Shown: positions 1 to 6,274, counted from the first letter of the stretch. The stretch: 7,644 nucleotides of DNA from Bacillota bacterium (GCA_021780795.1 JAJXYA010000321.1:1-7644); one strand, 5' to 3'. Translations and numbers: made by a program. Notes: generated by a model not told the origin, from the letters alone.

Positions 1-81
1 TTCTACATTTAAGTTAACATCTACAATTCCTCGTGCCTTTCCATATTGCTTTGTAAGATTCTTAATTTCTATAACGTTCAT
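1..81 (-). CDS. ABC transporter ATP-binding protein, N-terminal fragment (runs off window edge)
   Basis: This is a leftward reading frame starting with ATG at 81-79 and open to the window edge, so only 27 residues are visible. They begin MNVIEIKNLTKQYGKARGI, followed by DVNLNVE, which is the typical first strand and A-loop region of an ABC ATPase; the Y of KQYGK sits where the adenine-stacking aromatic residue lies. The Walker A motif would be expected about ten residues past the edge and cannot be checked. A strong ribosome binding site, GGGAGG, lies 9 nt upstream of the start. The gene begins 49 nt after the stop of the leftward TetR regulator, so the two are probably one operon and the transporter probably a regulated exporter. 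By family knowledge the RGI-x-DV pattern is common in ATPases paired with ABC-2 type permeases; that partner would lie outside the window. The family call is fairly safe, the substrate unknown. Confidence 0.85.
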   Translation of the reverse strand, partial: MNVIEIKNLTKQYGKARGIVDVNLNVE

Positions 82-130
82 GACTTGTCCCTCCCTGTTA
101 TATTTTATATTATTGTTATACCCAAATAAT

Positions 131-748
131 TTATTTTACATATTCTTCTTTATAAAAATTGTTTTCAAGCAGTTTTAAACAGTCCTCAAATTCATTGTTT
201 AAAGCATCAAAATCCACTGCATCATTATTTTGCATTTGCTTTGCAAAACCATCAGATATCCAGCTAAACATTTTCATTAACACCTTTAGATCTATTCCTT
301 CCTTAAATTTCGAATAGTCCATGCTTTCAAAAACAATAGTATTTCTAAAAACTTCACCTTCTGATAAAATTGTTTTTATATCTTCCCTTACATCTTCGGC
401 CTCTTCAAAATACATATTAGTTAAAAAAGCAGACATGGCAGGATGTTTCTTTAAAATTGATATTTTAATTGCAGTCGCTAGCCTTATCCTTTCAAAAAAA
501 TCATGATTTGCATAGTCCAGCTTATTATCCACCTCTTTTGTAATTATATTTCTACAGTAATAAATTAAAAAAATATAAAGTGCCTTCTTTGTACCGAAAT
601 AGTGGAATATCATAGCTTTAGAAATCCCAGCAGCAGCAGCAATGTCGCTTACAGAAGTCTTTTTATAACCATTTTTACTAAAAGTTTTTAGTGCTGCATC
701 AATAATAAAACTTTGTTTTTCAAACGGTAACTTTAAAAACCTTTCCAA
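131..748 (-). CDS. TetR/AcrR family transcriptional regulator (probably controls the adjacent ABC transporter)
   Basis: This is a 205-residue one-component repressor. The N-terminal DNA-binding domain covers about residues 10-58 (IIDAALKTFSKNGYKKTS, then SDIAAAAGISKAMIFHYFG), with the helix-turn-helix and the invariant F-HYFG-TK-AL ending typical of TetR proteins. The C-terminal ligand and dimer domain has no signature that identifies a ligand. The longest frame starts at a GTG at 757-755, but that GTG is part of AAGAGGTGAG, which is itself an excellent Shine-Dalgarno sequence. It stands 8 nt before TTG at 748-746, so I chose TTG; the GTG start would add three residues. The gene lies immediately upstream of an ABC ATPase in the same direction. 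Two matching palindromes lie upstream over a candidate promoter, which suggests that it represses its own operon. The inducer is unknown. Confidence 0.9.
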   Translation of the reverse strand: MERFLKLPFEKQSFIIDAALKTFSKNGYKKTSVSDIAAAAGISKAMIFHYFGTKKALYIFLIYYCRNIITKEVDNKLDYANHDFFERIRLATAIKISILKKHPAMSAFLTNMYFEEAEDVREDIKTILSEGEVFRNTIVFESMDYSKFKEGIDLKVLMKMFSWISDGFAKQMQNNDAVDFDALNNEFEDCLKLLENNFYKEEYVK

Positions 749-763
749 ATTTCTCACCTCTTA

Positions 764-792
764 ATAATATAAACCGAATCGGTTTATATTAT
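764..792. promoter_or_regulatory. Operator 1: perfect 29-bp palindrome upstream of the first tetR
   Basis: The left arm ATATAAACCGA (767-777) and right arm TCGGTTTATAT (779-789) mirror each other around A778. The symmetry extends without mismatch to 14 bp per arm (764-777 and 779-792). Odd-centred palindromes with a short GC core in AT-rich arms are typical TetR-family operators. It touches the candidate -10 box at 791-796 and covers the predicted transcription start of the leftward tetR gene. That tetR protein binds here is inferred from position. Confidence 0.8.
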
Positions 793-819
793 GATAACAC
801 AATTAACCGATTCGGTCTA
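791..819 (-). promoter_or_regulatory. Candidate promoter of tetR and the ABC operon
   Basis: On the minus strand, TAGACC (819-814, four of six to TTGACA) and TATCAT (796-791, five of six to TATAAT) are separated by 17 bp. TATCAT is preceded by TGT, an extended -10 element. Transcription would start near 784, inside operator 1, and leave a short leader to the Shine-Dalgarno sequence at 761-753. It is read from sequence only; the weak -35 box keeps confidence moderate. Confidence 0.5.
806..816. promoter_or_regulatory. Operator 2: ACCGATTCGGT, second copy of the tetR palindrome
   Basis: This 11-bp perfect palindrome centred on T811 repeats the core of operator 1 (ACCGA-A-TCGGT there, ACCGA-T-TCGGT here). 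The centres are 33 bp apart, close to three helical turns, so dimers bound at both sites would lie on roughly the same face. It overlaps the candidate -35 box at 814-819. The flanks are less symmetric than in operator 1, so it may bind more weakly. Confidence 0.65.
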
Positions 820-835
820 TATATAATTAATATTT

Positions 836-1978
836 TTATGTATCTATACTATCACTAACATATTCTCCATACTCACAGCCTACATTTTTTATTTCTATAT
901 GATCTATGGGTACATGAATTGAACCCTTTCTCCTAAATAGCTTAATTTCTCCAAAACCTGTTCCACCATTCCAAAGCCTGTTGTGAAGCTTTTTTCCGTT
1001 AGGGGCTTCGTAATTTATTAATAGCATCTCATCCTTTGGACATTTTAGCTTGAGACTCATAGAAGAATTTCTATTTTGTGCCTTCACTTTCCACAAATTA
1101 TATTCTTCACCTTCTTGAAAACTATAATCAACCTCTGATTTACTAAAAATTTTTGAAAAATTATATTCATACATTCTACCTTCATAATACATTCCAATCA
1201 ACAGTTTTCTATCTAATGGCATTCCAAAAACCTTGGGTCTCCCTCCACCAACTTCAATGGCAGAATTATATAACTTTTCCCCTGTTTTTAAGCTTTTTAG
1301 ATTACAACTACTTAACCATAACCATGGAGATGTAAAATCCTTTCCCCAGTTTTTATCTGCATAACCATAAGATTTATCAGGAATAACATCATAAACTTCC
1401 CCATCAAAAACTACTGTTCCACTATATTCTGTTTTTATACCCTCTGCATGCCAAAACATTTCAAAAGCATTTATACTTCTTAAAAGCTTTGAAGCACCAT
1501 AACCTACATTATAAGCAATTTTTTTATCTATCTTAAGCTCCCAGCTCATAGTTCCTGAATCACACATATATTCTGGATGCTCCTTTATTTCTTTCTCTGT
1601 AACATTGCATTGTCCTTTCATATGCTTTTCAGTTAAAATACATTCTCCTATCTTCACATTCAGTGAGTTTTTAGGACATGAAAACTGATCAATTGGATAG
1701 AAATTATGTAGTTGTTTTGCATTTTTTCCCCAGGTTCCAACCTTAATTAAAGCATAAGATGGTTTAATGTTATTCCTTTGATTTTCAGGTAGTTGTCCTA
1801 ATATTGCCTTTTTACCACCTAATGCAGGATTAATAACAAAATACTCTATAAAAAAAACTTTCTCCTCACCAGTTTTTCTATTATATGCCGTAAAGTTATG
1901 CCACCACCAATCATATCCCTTTTTAGAAAGAGAACCTTTTAGCATAAATAAGTCTCGTTTAACATCACTTTTATCCAA
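836..1978 (-). CDS. Tocopherol cyclase-like family protein of unknown function
   Basis: This 380-residue soluble-looking protein has no evident signal peptide or membrane segment. Its best landmarks resemble the tocopherol cyclase family (plant VTE1 and bacterial relatives). An aromatic block GYDWWWHNF lies at 21-29, EYFVINP at 45-51 and MSWELKI at 144-150. The central signature is GTVVFDGEVYDV (187-198) followed by SYGYADKNWGKDF (203-215) and WLWLSSCNL (219-227); Y-A-x-KNWG then a W-rich strand is the family hallmark. GGTGFGEIKLFRR (338-350) closes the protein. Plant members close the chromanol ring of vitamin E, but clostridia are not known to make tocopherol, so that reaction should not be assumed; a lipid or isoprenoid ligand is only a guess. 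The start is TTG at 1978-1976, supported by a G8 ribosome binding site 6-7 nt upstream. The gene reads toward tetR but is separated from it by that gene's own promoter and operators. The family call was made by eye. Confidence 0.7.
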   Translation of the reverse strand: MDKSDVKRDLFMLKGSLSKKGYDWWWHNFTAYNRKTGEEKVFFIEYFVINPALGGKKAILGQLPENQRNNIKPSYALIKVGTWGKNAKQLHNFYPIDQFSCPKNSLNVKIGECILTEKHMKGQCNVTEKEIKEHPEYMCDSGTMSWELKIDKKIAYNVGYGASKLLRSINAFEMFWHAEGIKTEYSGTVVFDGEVYDVIPDKSYGYADKNWGKDFTSPWLWLSSCNLKSLKTGEKLYNSAIEVGGGRPKVFGMPLDRKLLIGMYYEGRMYEYNFSKIFSKSEVDYSFQEGEEYNLWKVKAQNRNSSMSLKLKCPKDEMLLINYEAPNGKKLHNRLWNGGTGFGEIKLFRRKGSIHVPIDHIEIKNVGCEYGEYVSDSIDT

Positions 1979-1984
1979 AACTAT

Positions 1985-1992
1985 CCCCCCCC
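1985..1992 (-). promoter_or_regulatory. Ribosome binding site made of an eight-G run
   Basis: On the minus strand the start TTG (1978-1976) is preceded by GGGGGGGGATAGTT. The run of eight G's is the only Shine-Dalgarno candidate and decides the TTG start; the next methionine (codon 12) has no such site. A homopolymer of this length in an AT-rich genome can change length by slippage, which would alter the spacing to the start. Confidence 0.65.
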
Positions 1993-2108
1993 AAATTTTA
2001 AGCCACTTTTATTTACTATATTTCCTATTTTATCATGAATTTCAAAAACCGCATCATTTTTTTAATATAAAACTTTTGGCATATGCTTTTTCACAAATTT
2101 CATTTACT

Positions 2109-2137
2109 TTGGCATATATACATAGCATTTTTATACT
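2109..2137 (+). promoter_or_regulatory. Sigma-A promoter of the MATE efflux gene
   Basis: TTGGCA (2109-2114, five of six) and TATACT (2132-2137, five of six) are separated by exactly 17 bp. Transcription would start near 2144, leaving a leader of about 55 nt to the chosen start at 2199. The -35 box lies in a TTTGGCATAT motif (2108-2117) that also occurs 33 bp upstream (2075-2084). Confidence 0.7.
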
Positions 2138-2198
2138 TTATAAAATATGTTACAATTGAACATAGTACATGCACCATACAATGAAAGAAGTGAAACAA

Positions 2199-3536
2199 AT
2201 GACAAAAGACATGACCAAGGGCAACATAATTGAACTACTAATTAAATTTTCTATACCTTTAATACTCGGAAACCTATTGCAACTTACCTATAATGCAGTT
2301 GATTCTATAGTAGTAGGTCATTTTGCAGGTACTGATGCTTTAGCGGCTGTTGGAACAGCTAATCCTGTAATGAATATTCTAATTCTAGGTATAATAGGTT
2401 TATGCATAGGTGCTTCTGTTCTTATGAGCGAATTTTTCGGCTCTAAAAATTTTACCTTGCTGAAAAAACAAATATCTACCACAATAATATTTGGATGTCT
2501 ATTTTCTTTATTTGTGGCACTCCTCGGATTTATTTTTTCTAAAGAAATTTTAAGTTTGCTTAATGTACCATCTAAAATTATTGGTGCTTCATCACTTTAC
2601 TTGAGAATTATATTTTTGGCCATGCCATTTACATTTTTGTATAATGCAGTAGCTGCTGCTATGAGAAGCACTGGTGATTCTAAAACTCCCATAAGATTTT
2701 TAGCGGTTTCAGCTATATTAAATGGTTGCCTCGACATAGTTTTTGTAGGATATTTCAAGATGGGTGTAGTTGGCTCAGCTATTTCAACGGACATAGCTGA
2801 AGCATGTTCTGCAATATTTTGTATATTATATATTTATAGATATGTTTCATTTTTAAAACTTACTAAAAAGGAACTTGTTTTAGACAGACACCTTTTAAAA
2901 TTAACACTTAGATATGGCTCCATCACTGCTCTGCAACAATGTGCACCTCCTTTAGGAAAATTGCTAGTTCAAGGAATTATTAACCCTTTAGGGGTAACTA
3001 CAATTGCTGCCTTTAATGCTGTAAACAGAGTTGATGATTTTGCTTTTACACCTCAACAAAGTATAGCTTCGTCAATTATGACCTTCGTAGCTCAAAATCG
3101 TGGTGCAAAAAATGAAGATAGGGTTAGTGCTGGTTTTAAAGTAGGTTTACTCATAGAATTTTTATATTGGATATTTATTTGTTCAGTAACTTTTTTATTT
3201 AAAACCCCAATTATGAATCTCTTTGCTTCCTCAAAAGATTCCCAAATGATAGAACTTGGAGTTAAATACTTAAGTCTTATGTCTTTTTTTTATATTTTAC
3301 CTTCACTAACCAATGGTATTCAAGGTTTCTTTAGAGGACTAGGCAACATGAAAGTTACTTTAATTTCTTCTGTTATTCAAATATCAATAAGAGTTTTATT
3401 TGTTTTTATGCTTGTCCCAATAATGGGAATGGAAAGCGTAGCTATTTCTAGTCTAATTGGATGGATTTTTATGTTAGCTTTTGAAATCCCTTATTATTTT
3501 ATACACATAAAGAACACCAATAAATTCCACTGTTAA
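2199..3536 (+). CDS. MATE family multidrug efflux protein
   Basis: This 445-residue integral membrane protein is about the usual length for MATE transporters and has about twelve hydrophobic segments arranged as two MatE halves. Family landmarks are the start MTKGNIIELLIKFSIP (5-20), YNAVDSIVVGHFAG (31-44), AMRSTGDSKTP (154-164), NGCLDIVFV (175-183) and GVVGSAIST (189-197). The second half repeats the loop motif with FFRGLGNMK. MATE proteins expel cationic drugs, dyes or metabolites in exchange for Na+ or H+; the substrate here is unknown. In-frame ATGs also occur at 2169 and 2181. I chose 2199 because AAAGAAGTGA stands upstream at a suitable distance, the 2169 ATG has no ribosome binding site, and most clostridial relatives begin near MTKDMTKG. 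The gene has its own promoter, and no dedicated regulator is adjacent. It is convergent with the MFS gene, 27 nt apart. Confidence 0.92.
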   Translation: MTKDMTKGNIIELLIKFSIPLILGNLLQLTYNAVDSIVVGHFAGTDALAAVGTANPVMNILILGIIGLCIGASVLMSEFFGSKNFTLLKKQISTTIIFGCLFSLFVALLGFIFSKEILSLLNVPSKIIGASSLYLRIIFLAMPFTFLYNAVAAAMRSTGDSKTPIRFLAVSAILNGCLDIVFVGYFKMGVVGSAISTDIAEACSAIFCILYIYRYVSFLKLTKKELVLDRHLLKLTLRYGSITALQQCAPPLGKLLVQGIINPLGVTTIAAFNAVNRVDDFAFTPQQSIASSIMTFVAQNRGAKNEDRVSAGFKVGLLIEFLYWIFICSVTFLFKTPIMNLFASSKDSQMIELGVKYLSLMSFFYILPSLTNGIQGFFRGLGNMKVTLISSVIQISIRVLFVFMLVPIMGMESVAISSLIGWIFMLAFEIPYYFIHIKNTNKFHC

Positions 3537-3563
3537 TTTTATTAAGCTAAAATCATCCTTATA

Positions 3564-4754
3564 CTAATTTGCATTAAGTTTCTTATATACATTAAAGTAC
3601 ACCCACAATGCATTTAATAATAGTAACCCACTTGTAACAAAAAATATACAGCTGATTCCAAACCTAGCGGCAATTTGTCCTCCCAAAACAGAGCCTCCAA
3701 ATATACCTAAATAACCAGCTGAAATAGTAAAGCCAAAAATTCTTCCGGTAATAGAATTAGGTGTTATTTTTTTTATTAGTGTATTTACAGATGGATTTAG
3801 CCCTCCAAGGGTAAGTCCTAATAAAAATCTAAGACCCATAAGCTGCCAAGGATTTGTAACAAAAGCTTGTGGAATATATATAACTCCTGCAGCGATTAAA
3901 GAAAAAAGCATAACCTTATGTGCTCCAATTTTATCCGAAAGCTTTCCAAGCCTTGGAGCTGCGATAATATTAGCAAATCCAGAAGCAGAAAAAGCTAAAC
4001 CAGCTATAATAGCAACATGCGCTGTACTTTTATTTAATTGTGCAACATAAACTGTTATTATAGGTTCAATAGTATAAAGCGCCAAGCTTATTATAAAAAA
4101 AGTAACTGATAAACCTATAGTCAAATTTTTCTCCGGAACACTATTCCATATTTCTTTAGTAGTAAAAACTTTTTTTTCTTCCTTTACAAAATTTTCTTTT
4201 ACAAAAAGAGCTGTAGCTATAAAAGCTATAAAAAGCATTGCTCCTGTTATATAAAATACTGGTTCTAGCCCAATTGTATCTTCTATAAAACCTCCTATAG
4301 TTGGTCCTAAAAGAGATCCTGCAATACTTGCAGTAGATAGAGTTCCTAATGCATAACCTGCATTTTTTTTATCTGTTTGAGTAGCAATAAGCGTAGTGCA
4401 GGCTGTACTATATCCTGTAATTGTTCCTTGTAACATTCTTAAAGCTATTAGTACATATACATTTGGAGCAAATCCCATTATTGATATAACAATTGACATT
4501 CCTAAACTAGCTCTTAAAAGCATTGGTTTTCTACCAATCCTATCTGCAGCATTTCCCCAAATAGGTGAAAAAATAGCTGAAATTATATATGTAATTCCAA
4601 AGGCTATACCTGAATACTCTGCAATAGCTGAATTATTAGCAACACCTAGATGTTTTATATAAAGAGGCATTACGGGAGCAATCTGACTTATCCCAATTCC
4701 TGTTACAAACATTCCAAACCAACAAACAATCAAATTTCTTTTCCACATTTTCAT
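3564..4754 (-). CDS. MFS multidrug efflux transporter, DHA1-type
   Basis: This protein of about 396 residues has twelve predicted membrane segments. The loop 2-3 signature GNAADRIGRKPML (67-79) is a full motif A of the major facilitator superfamily, and a degenerate copy, GKLSDKIGAHK, occurs near 270 in the second half. LRMLQGTITG (105-114) matches motif B with its membrane-embedded arginine. GSLLGPTIGG (146-155) is motif C, the antiporter signature of drug:H+ exchangers. The charged central loop is at about 187-210. Together these indicate proton-coupled export of drugs or metabolites; the substrate is unknown. ATGs lie at 4760 and 4754. The AAGGA at 4767-4763 is only 2 nt from the first and 8 nt from the second, so I prefer 4754. 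The gene is divergent from a TetR regulator and its promoter is embedded in a palindrome, a standard repressor-exporter pair. Confidence 0.92.
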   Translation of the reverse strand: MKMWKRNLIVCWFGMFVTGIGISQIAPVMPLYIKHLGVANNSAIAEYSGIAFGITYIISAIFSPIWGNAADRIGRKPMLLRASLGMSIVISIMGFAPNVYVLIALRMLQGTITGYSTACTTLIATQTDKKNAGYALGTLSTASIAGSLLGPTIGGFIEDTIGLEPVFYITGAMLFIAFIATALFVKENFVKEEKKVFTTKEIWNSVPEKNLTIGLSVTFFIISLALYTIEPIITVYVAQLNKSTAHVAIIAGLAFSASGFANIIAAPRLGKLSDKIGAHKVMLFSLIAAGVIYIPQAFVTNPWQLMGLRFLLGLTLGGLNPSVNTLIKKITPNSITGRIFGFTISAGYLGIFGGSVLGGQIAARFGISCIFFVTSGLLLLNALWVYFNVYKKLNAN

Positions 4755-4788
4755 TTGCATTTTCCTTCTTTCGTAACTTTATATAATA

Positions 4789-4817
4789 ATTATAAACTAT
4801 AATATATAGTTTGTAAA
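4789..4817 (-). promoter_or_regulatory. Promoter of the MFS efflux gene
   Basis: On the minus strand, TTTACA (4817-4812, five of six) is followed after exactly 17 bp by a perfect TATAAT (4794-4789). Transcription would start near 4782, about 28 nt before the ATG at 4754. This is the strongest promoter in the window, and its spacer is almost entirely taken up by a palindrome. Confidence 0.8.
4790..4816. promoter_or_regulatory. TetR operator overlapping the MFS promoter
   Basis: TTATAAACTATA on the left and TATAGTTTGTAA on the right form an inverted repeat centred at 4803, with 11 of 13 positions paired. It covers the spacer and parts of both the -35 and -10 boxes of the MFS promoter. A repressor bound here would exclude RNA polymerase. 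The divergent TetR protein encoded at 4896 is the natural candidate; this is inferred from arrangement. Confidence 0.75.
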
Positions 4818-4826
4818 TTATAATTT

Positions 4827-4860
4827 TAGTTTGATAATCAATTAATTCCATGTTAAACTA
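4827..4860. promoter_or_regulatory. Candidate promoter of the second tetR with flanking operator half-sites
   Basis: TAGTTT (4827-4832) and AAACTA (4855-4860) repeat the half-sites of the MFS operator with wider spacing. They overlap a candidate promoter: TTGATA (4831-4836, five of six), 17 bp, TAAACT (4854-4859, four of six). Transcription would start near 4866. If real, the regulator would weakly repress itself. The -10 is poor, and TATAAA at 4862-4867 is an alternative without a good -35. Confidence 0.35.
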
Positions 4861-4895
4861 TTATAAAAGGTAATTTTACAGGGAGTGATAAATAA

Positions 4896-5456
4896 ATGCA
4901 AAAACGGAATCTAACAAAAGAAAAAATTATTCAGGTTGCTTTCTCATTGTCTGATGAGATTGGCCTCAATAAAGTTACCTTCCAAAAAATTGCAGAAAGA
5001 TTAGATATAAAATATCCATCCTTATACAATCATTTTAGTAATATGGAGGATCTTAAGGCGGGAATGACTATATACCTTTTTAACGACTTAAATTCTATGC
5101 TTATGAAAAGATTAATAGGAAAAAGCGGCAATGAGGCAGTTTTGGAATTTGCTTTTGCCTACAAAGATTTTGCTTTTAAAAATAAAACTGCTTATGGGCT
5201 TTTTATGAGCATCCCTCGAACTAATAATGAAGAAGCACAACTTTTAGCTAAAGAGACTACTGCTATTCTTCGTCAAATTTTAGATTTTTATACTTCAGAT
5301 GAAATAGAAGTTATTCATAAAAGTAGGGAATTAAGAAGTATTATTCACGGTTTCATTTCTATGGTTTTTGCTGGATATTTTCATGGAGAGATAGACCCTG
5401 AAGAAAGCTTTGCAGTTATGATAAATGACTTTATTTTATCTCTTTCAAGAAAATAA
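4896..5456 (+). CDS. TetR/AcrR family regulator with WHG-type C-terminal domain
   Basis: This 186-residue one-component regulator has its DNA-binding domain at about residues 7-55. IIQVAFSLSDEIGLNKVTF is followed by the recognition helix region KIAERLDIKYPSLYNHFSN, with the L-YNHF signature. The C-terminal half carries RSIIHGFISMVFAGYF (147-162), characteristic of the TetR_C_33 or WHG ligand domain; the H-G pair at 151-152 is the part the domain is named for. GGAGTG at 4882-4887, 8 nt before ATG, fixes the start. The gene is divergent from the MFS exporter across a 141-bp gap that contains the operator, so it very likely represses that exporter and is released by an exported compound. The DUF1275 gene follows after 23 nt in the same direction and is probably co-transcribed. 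The ligand is not deducible. Confidence 0.92.
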   Translation: MQKRNLTKEKIIQVAFSLSDEIGLNKVTFQKIAERLDIKYPSLYNHFSNMEDLKAGMTIYLFNDLNSMLMKRLIGKSGNEAVLEFAFAYKDFAFKNKTAYGLFMSIPRTNNEEAQLLAKETTAILRQILDFYTSDEIEVIHKSRELRSIIHGFISMVFAGYFHGEIDPEESFAVMINDFILSLSRK

Positions 5457-5479
5457 ATTATAAAGAATCAAGGTGTATT

Positions 5480-6193
5480 ATGTTGGAAAACAAAAGAAAT
5501 ACTATAGCAATTACTGAAAAACTAGCCTTTGGAATGCTACTTGCATCTGTAGGCGGATTAATGGATGTTTATTCTTATGTCGTTAGAGGAAAGGTATTCG
5601 CCACAGGCCAAACTGGTAATTTTGTTCTTGTTGCTGCTAATCTTGCAAATAAAAACTATGTGGGTATGCTCCATCCCTTTGTTCCTATATTATCTTTCTG
5701 GGTAGCCATTTTTGCAGCTTGGCATATATTTTATTTGATTGCTAAAGAAAAGCAACTTTTATGGAAACGAACAATATTAGCTATTTCCATAATTATATTA
5801 TTCATCACAGGACTAATTCCTATTTCTTATCCTGATTTAATATCGGATTCACTTGTAGCCTTTGCAGCAGCTCTTCAATACTGTGCATTTAGAAAATTTG
5901 GTACAAGCGAAAACTTTGCTACTATATTTTGTAGTGGTAATATGCGCTCTTGTGCAGATAATTACTATAAAGGACTAATAAGAAAAGATAAAGGGGCCTT
6001 AAAAAAAGCCTTCAGCTACAGTTGCATTTTAATCTCTTACTTTTCTGGTGCTGCAATAGGAGCTATCGAAACGACCTTTTTTCATGAAAAAACAATATGG
6101 ACTGGTGCTTTGGTACTTACAATAGCCTTAATCCTTTCTTTTGTTTTAAATGAAAGTTCTAGTAAAAATAAAACTTTAGCTACCGAGCTGTAA
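5480..6193 (+). CDS. DUF1275 (YoaK-type) family membrane protein
   Basis: This 237-residue protein has about six hydrophobic segments and a polar C-terminal tail. It shows the DUF1275 landmarks: GGLMDVYSYV (25-34), FATGQTGNFV (40-49) with the conserved TGN, and CSGNMRS (151-157), the same T/S-GN pattern repeated in the second half. The length matches the family (about 220-240). The function of the family is not established; transport is often suspected because of the internally repeated membrane layout. AAGGTG at 5470-5475 lies 4 nt before the ATG, which is rather close. The gene follows the second tetR by 23 nt with no terminator between, so it should share that gene's regulation. It is followed by a long inverted repeat with a T run that could end this transcript. 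Confidence 0.88.
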   Translation: MLENKRNTIAITEKLAFGMLLASVGGLMDVYSYVVRGKVFATGQTGNFVLVAANLANKNYVGMLHPFVPILSFWVAIFAAWHIFYLIAKEKQLLWKRTILAISIIILFITGLIPISYPDLISDSLVAFAAALQYCAFRKFGTSENFATIFCSGNMRSCADNYYKGLIRKDKGALKKAFSYSCILISYFSGAAIGAIETTFFHEKTIWTGALVLTIALILSFVLNESSSKNKTLATEL

Positions 6194-6203
6194 TTTACTA
6201 ATT

Positions 6204-6269
6204 ACTCCTTTCTTTTACTCATATCATTTAGTTATAAGCATATAATGATACCAAGTAAAAGAAAGGGGT
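6204..6269 (+). terminator. Long inverted repeat with T6 tail; terminator-like, and it contains the next gene's ribosome binding site
   Basis: CCTTTCTTTTACT (6207-6219) pairs perfectly with AGTAAAAGAAAGG (6254-6266). The stem extends outward to 6204/6269 through one U-G pair, giving 16 bp. Inside, TATCATT (6222-6228) pairs with AATGATA (6244-6250), adding a second 7-bp stem. T6 (6269-6274) follows immediately. Lying 10 nt after the DUF1275 stop, it has the shape of an intrinsic terminator with an unusually large apical part. The right arm is also the Shine-Dalgarno sequence AAAGGGG of the methyltransferase gene, so translation from read-through RNA should be blocked. Confidence 0.6.
6241..6246 (+). 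promoter_or_regulatory. Possible -10 box (TATAAT) inside the hairpin
   Basis: A perfect TATAAT lies in the hairpin, but 17 bp upstream there is only CTCATA (three of six to TTGACA), and there is no TG extension. If used, transcription would begin near 6253, after the left arm, so the methyltransferase ribosome binding site would be free. In such AT-rich DNA a chance match is quite possible. Confidence 0.3.
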
Positions 6270-6274
6270 TTTTT

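Noticed and set aside
764..816. Terminator for the tocopherol cyclase-like gene formed by the ACCGAWTCGGT palindromes
   Set aside because: Neither palindrome is followed by a T run on the minus strand, and their shared core and position at a promoter fit operators better.
1153..1335. 60-codon rightward frame inside the tocopherol cyclase-like gene
   Set aside because: It is the antisense shadow of a well-supported gene, with no ribosome binding site or family resemblance.
2169..2198. Longer MATE start at ATG 2169
   Set aside because: No ribosome binding site precedes it, and it would lie only about 25 nt from the predicted transcription start. The ATG at 2199 has AAAGAAGTGA upstream and fits the usual N-terminus of the family.
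3536..3553. Possible bidirectional terminator between the convergent MATE and MFS genes (ATTTTA-ttaagc-TAAAAT)
   Set aside because: The stem is six A-T pairs only, begins in the MATE stop codon, and is not followed by a T run in either direction; too weak to call.
4636..4851. 71-codon leftward frame overlapping the MFS start
   Set aside because: It overlaps the first part of the MFS gene in another frame, covers the operator and promoter, and its sequence resembles no protein family.
6245..6274. Upstream ATG start adding ten residues (MIPSKRKGFF) to the methyltransferase
   Set aside because: These codons are the hairpin's right arm and the ribosome binding site; no Shine-Dalgarno sequence precedes 6245, while 6275 has a strong one at the right distance.
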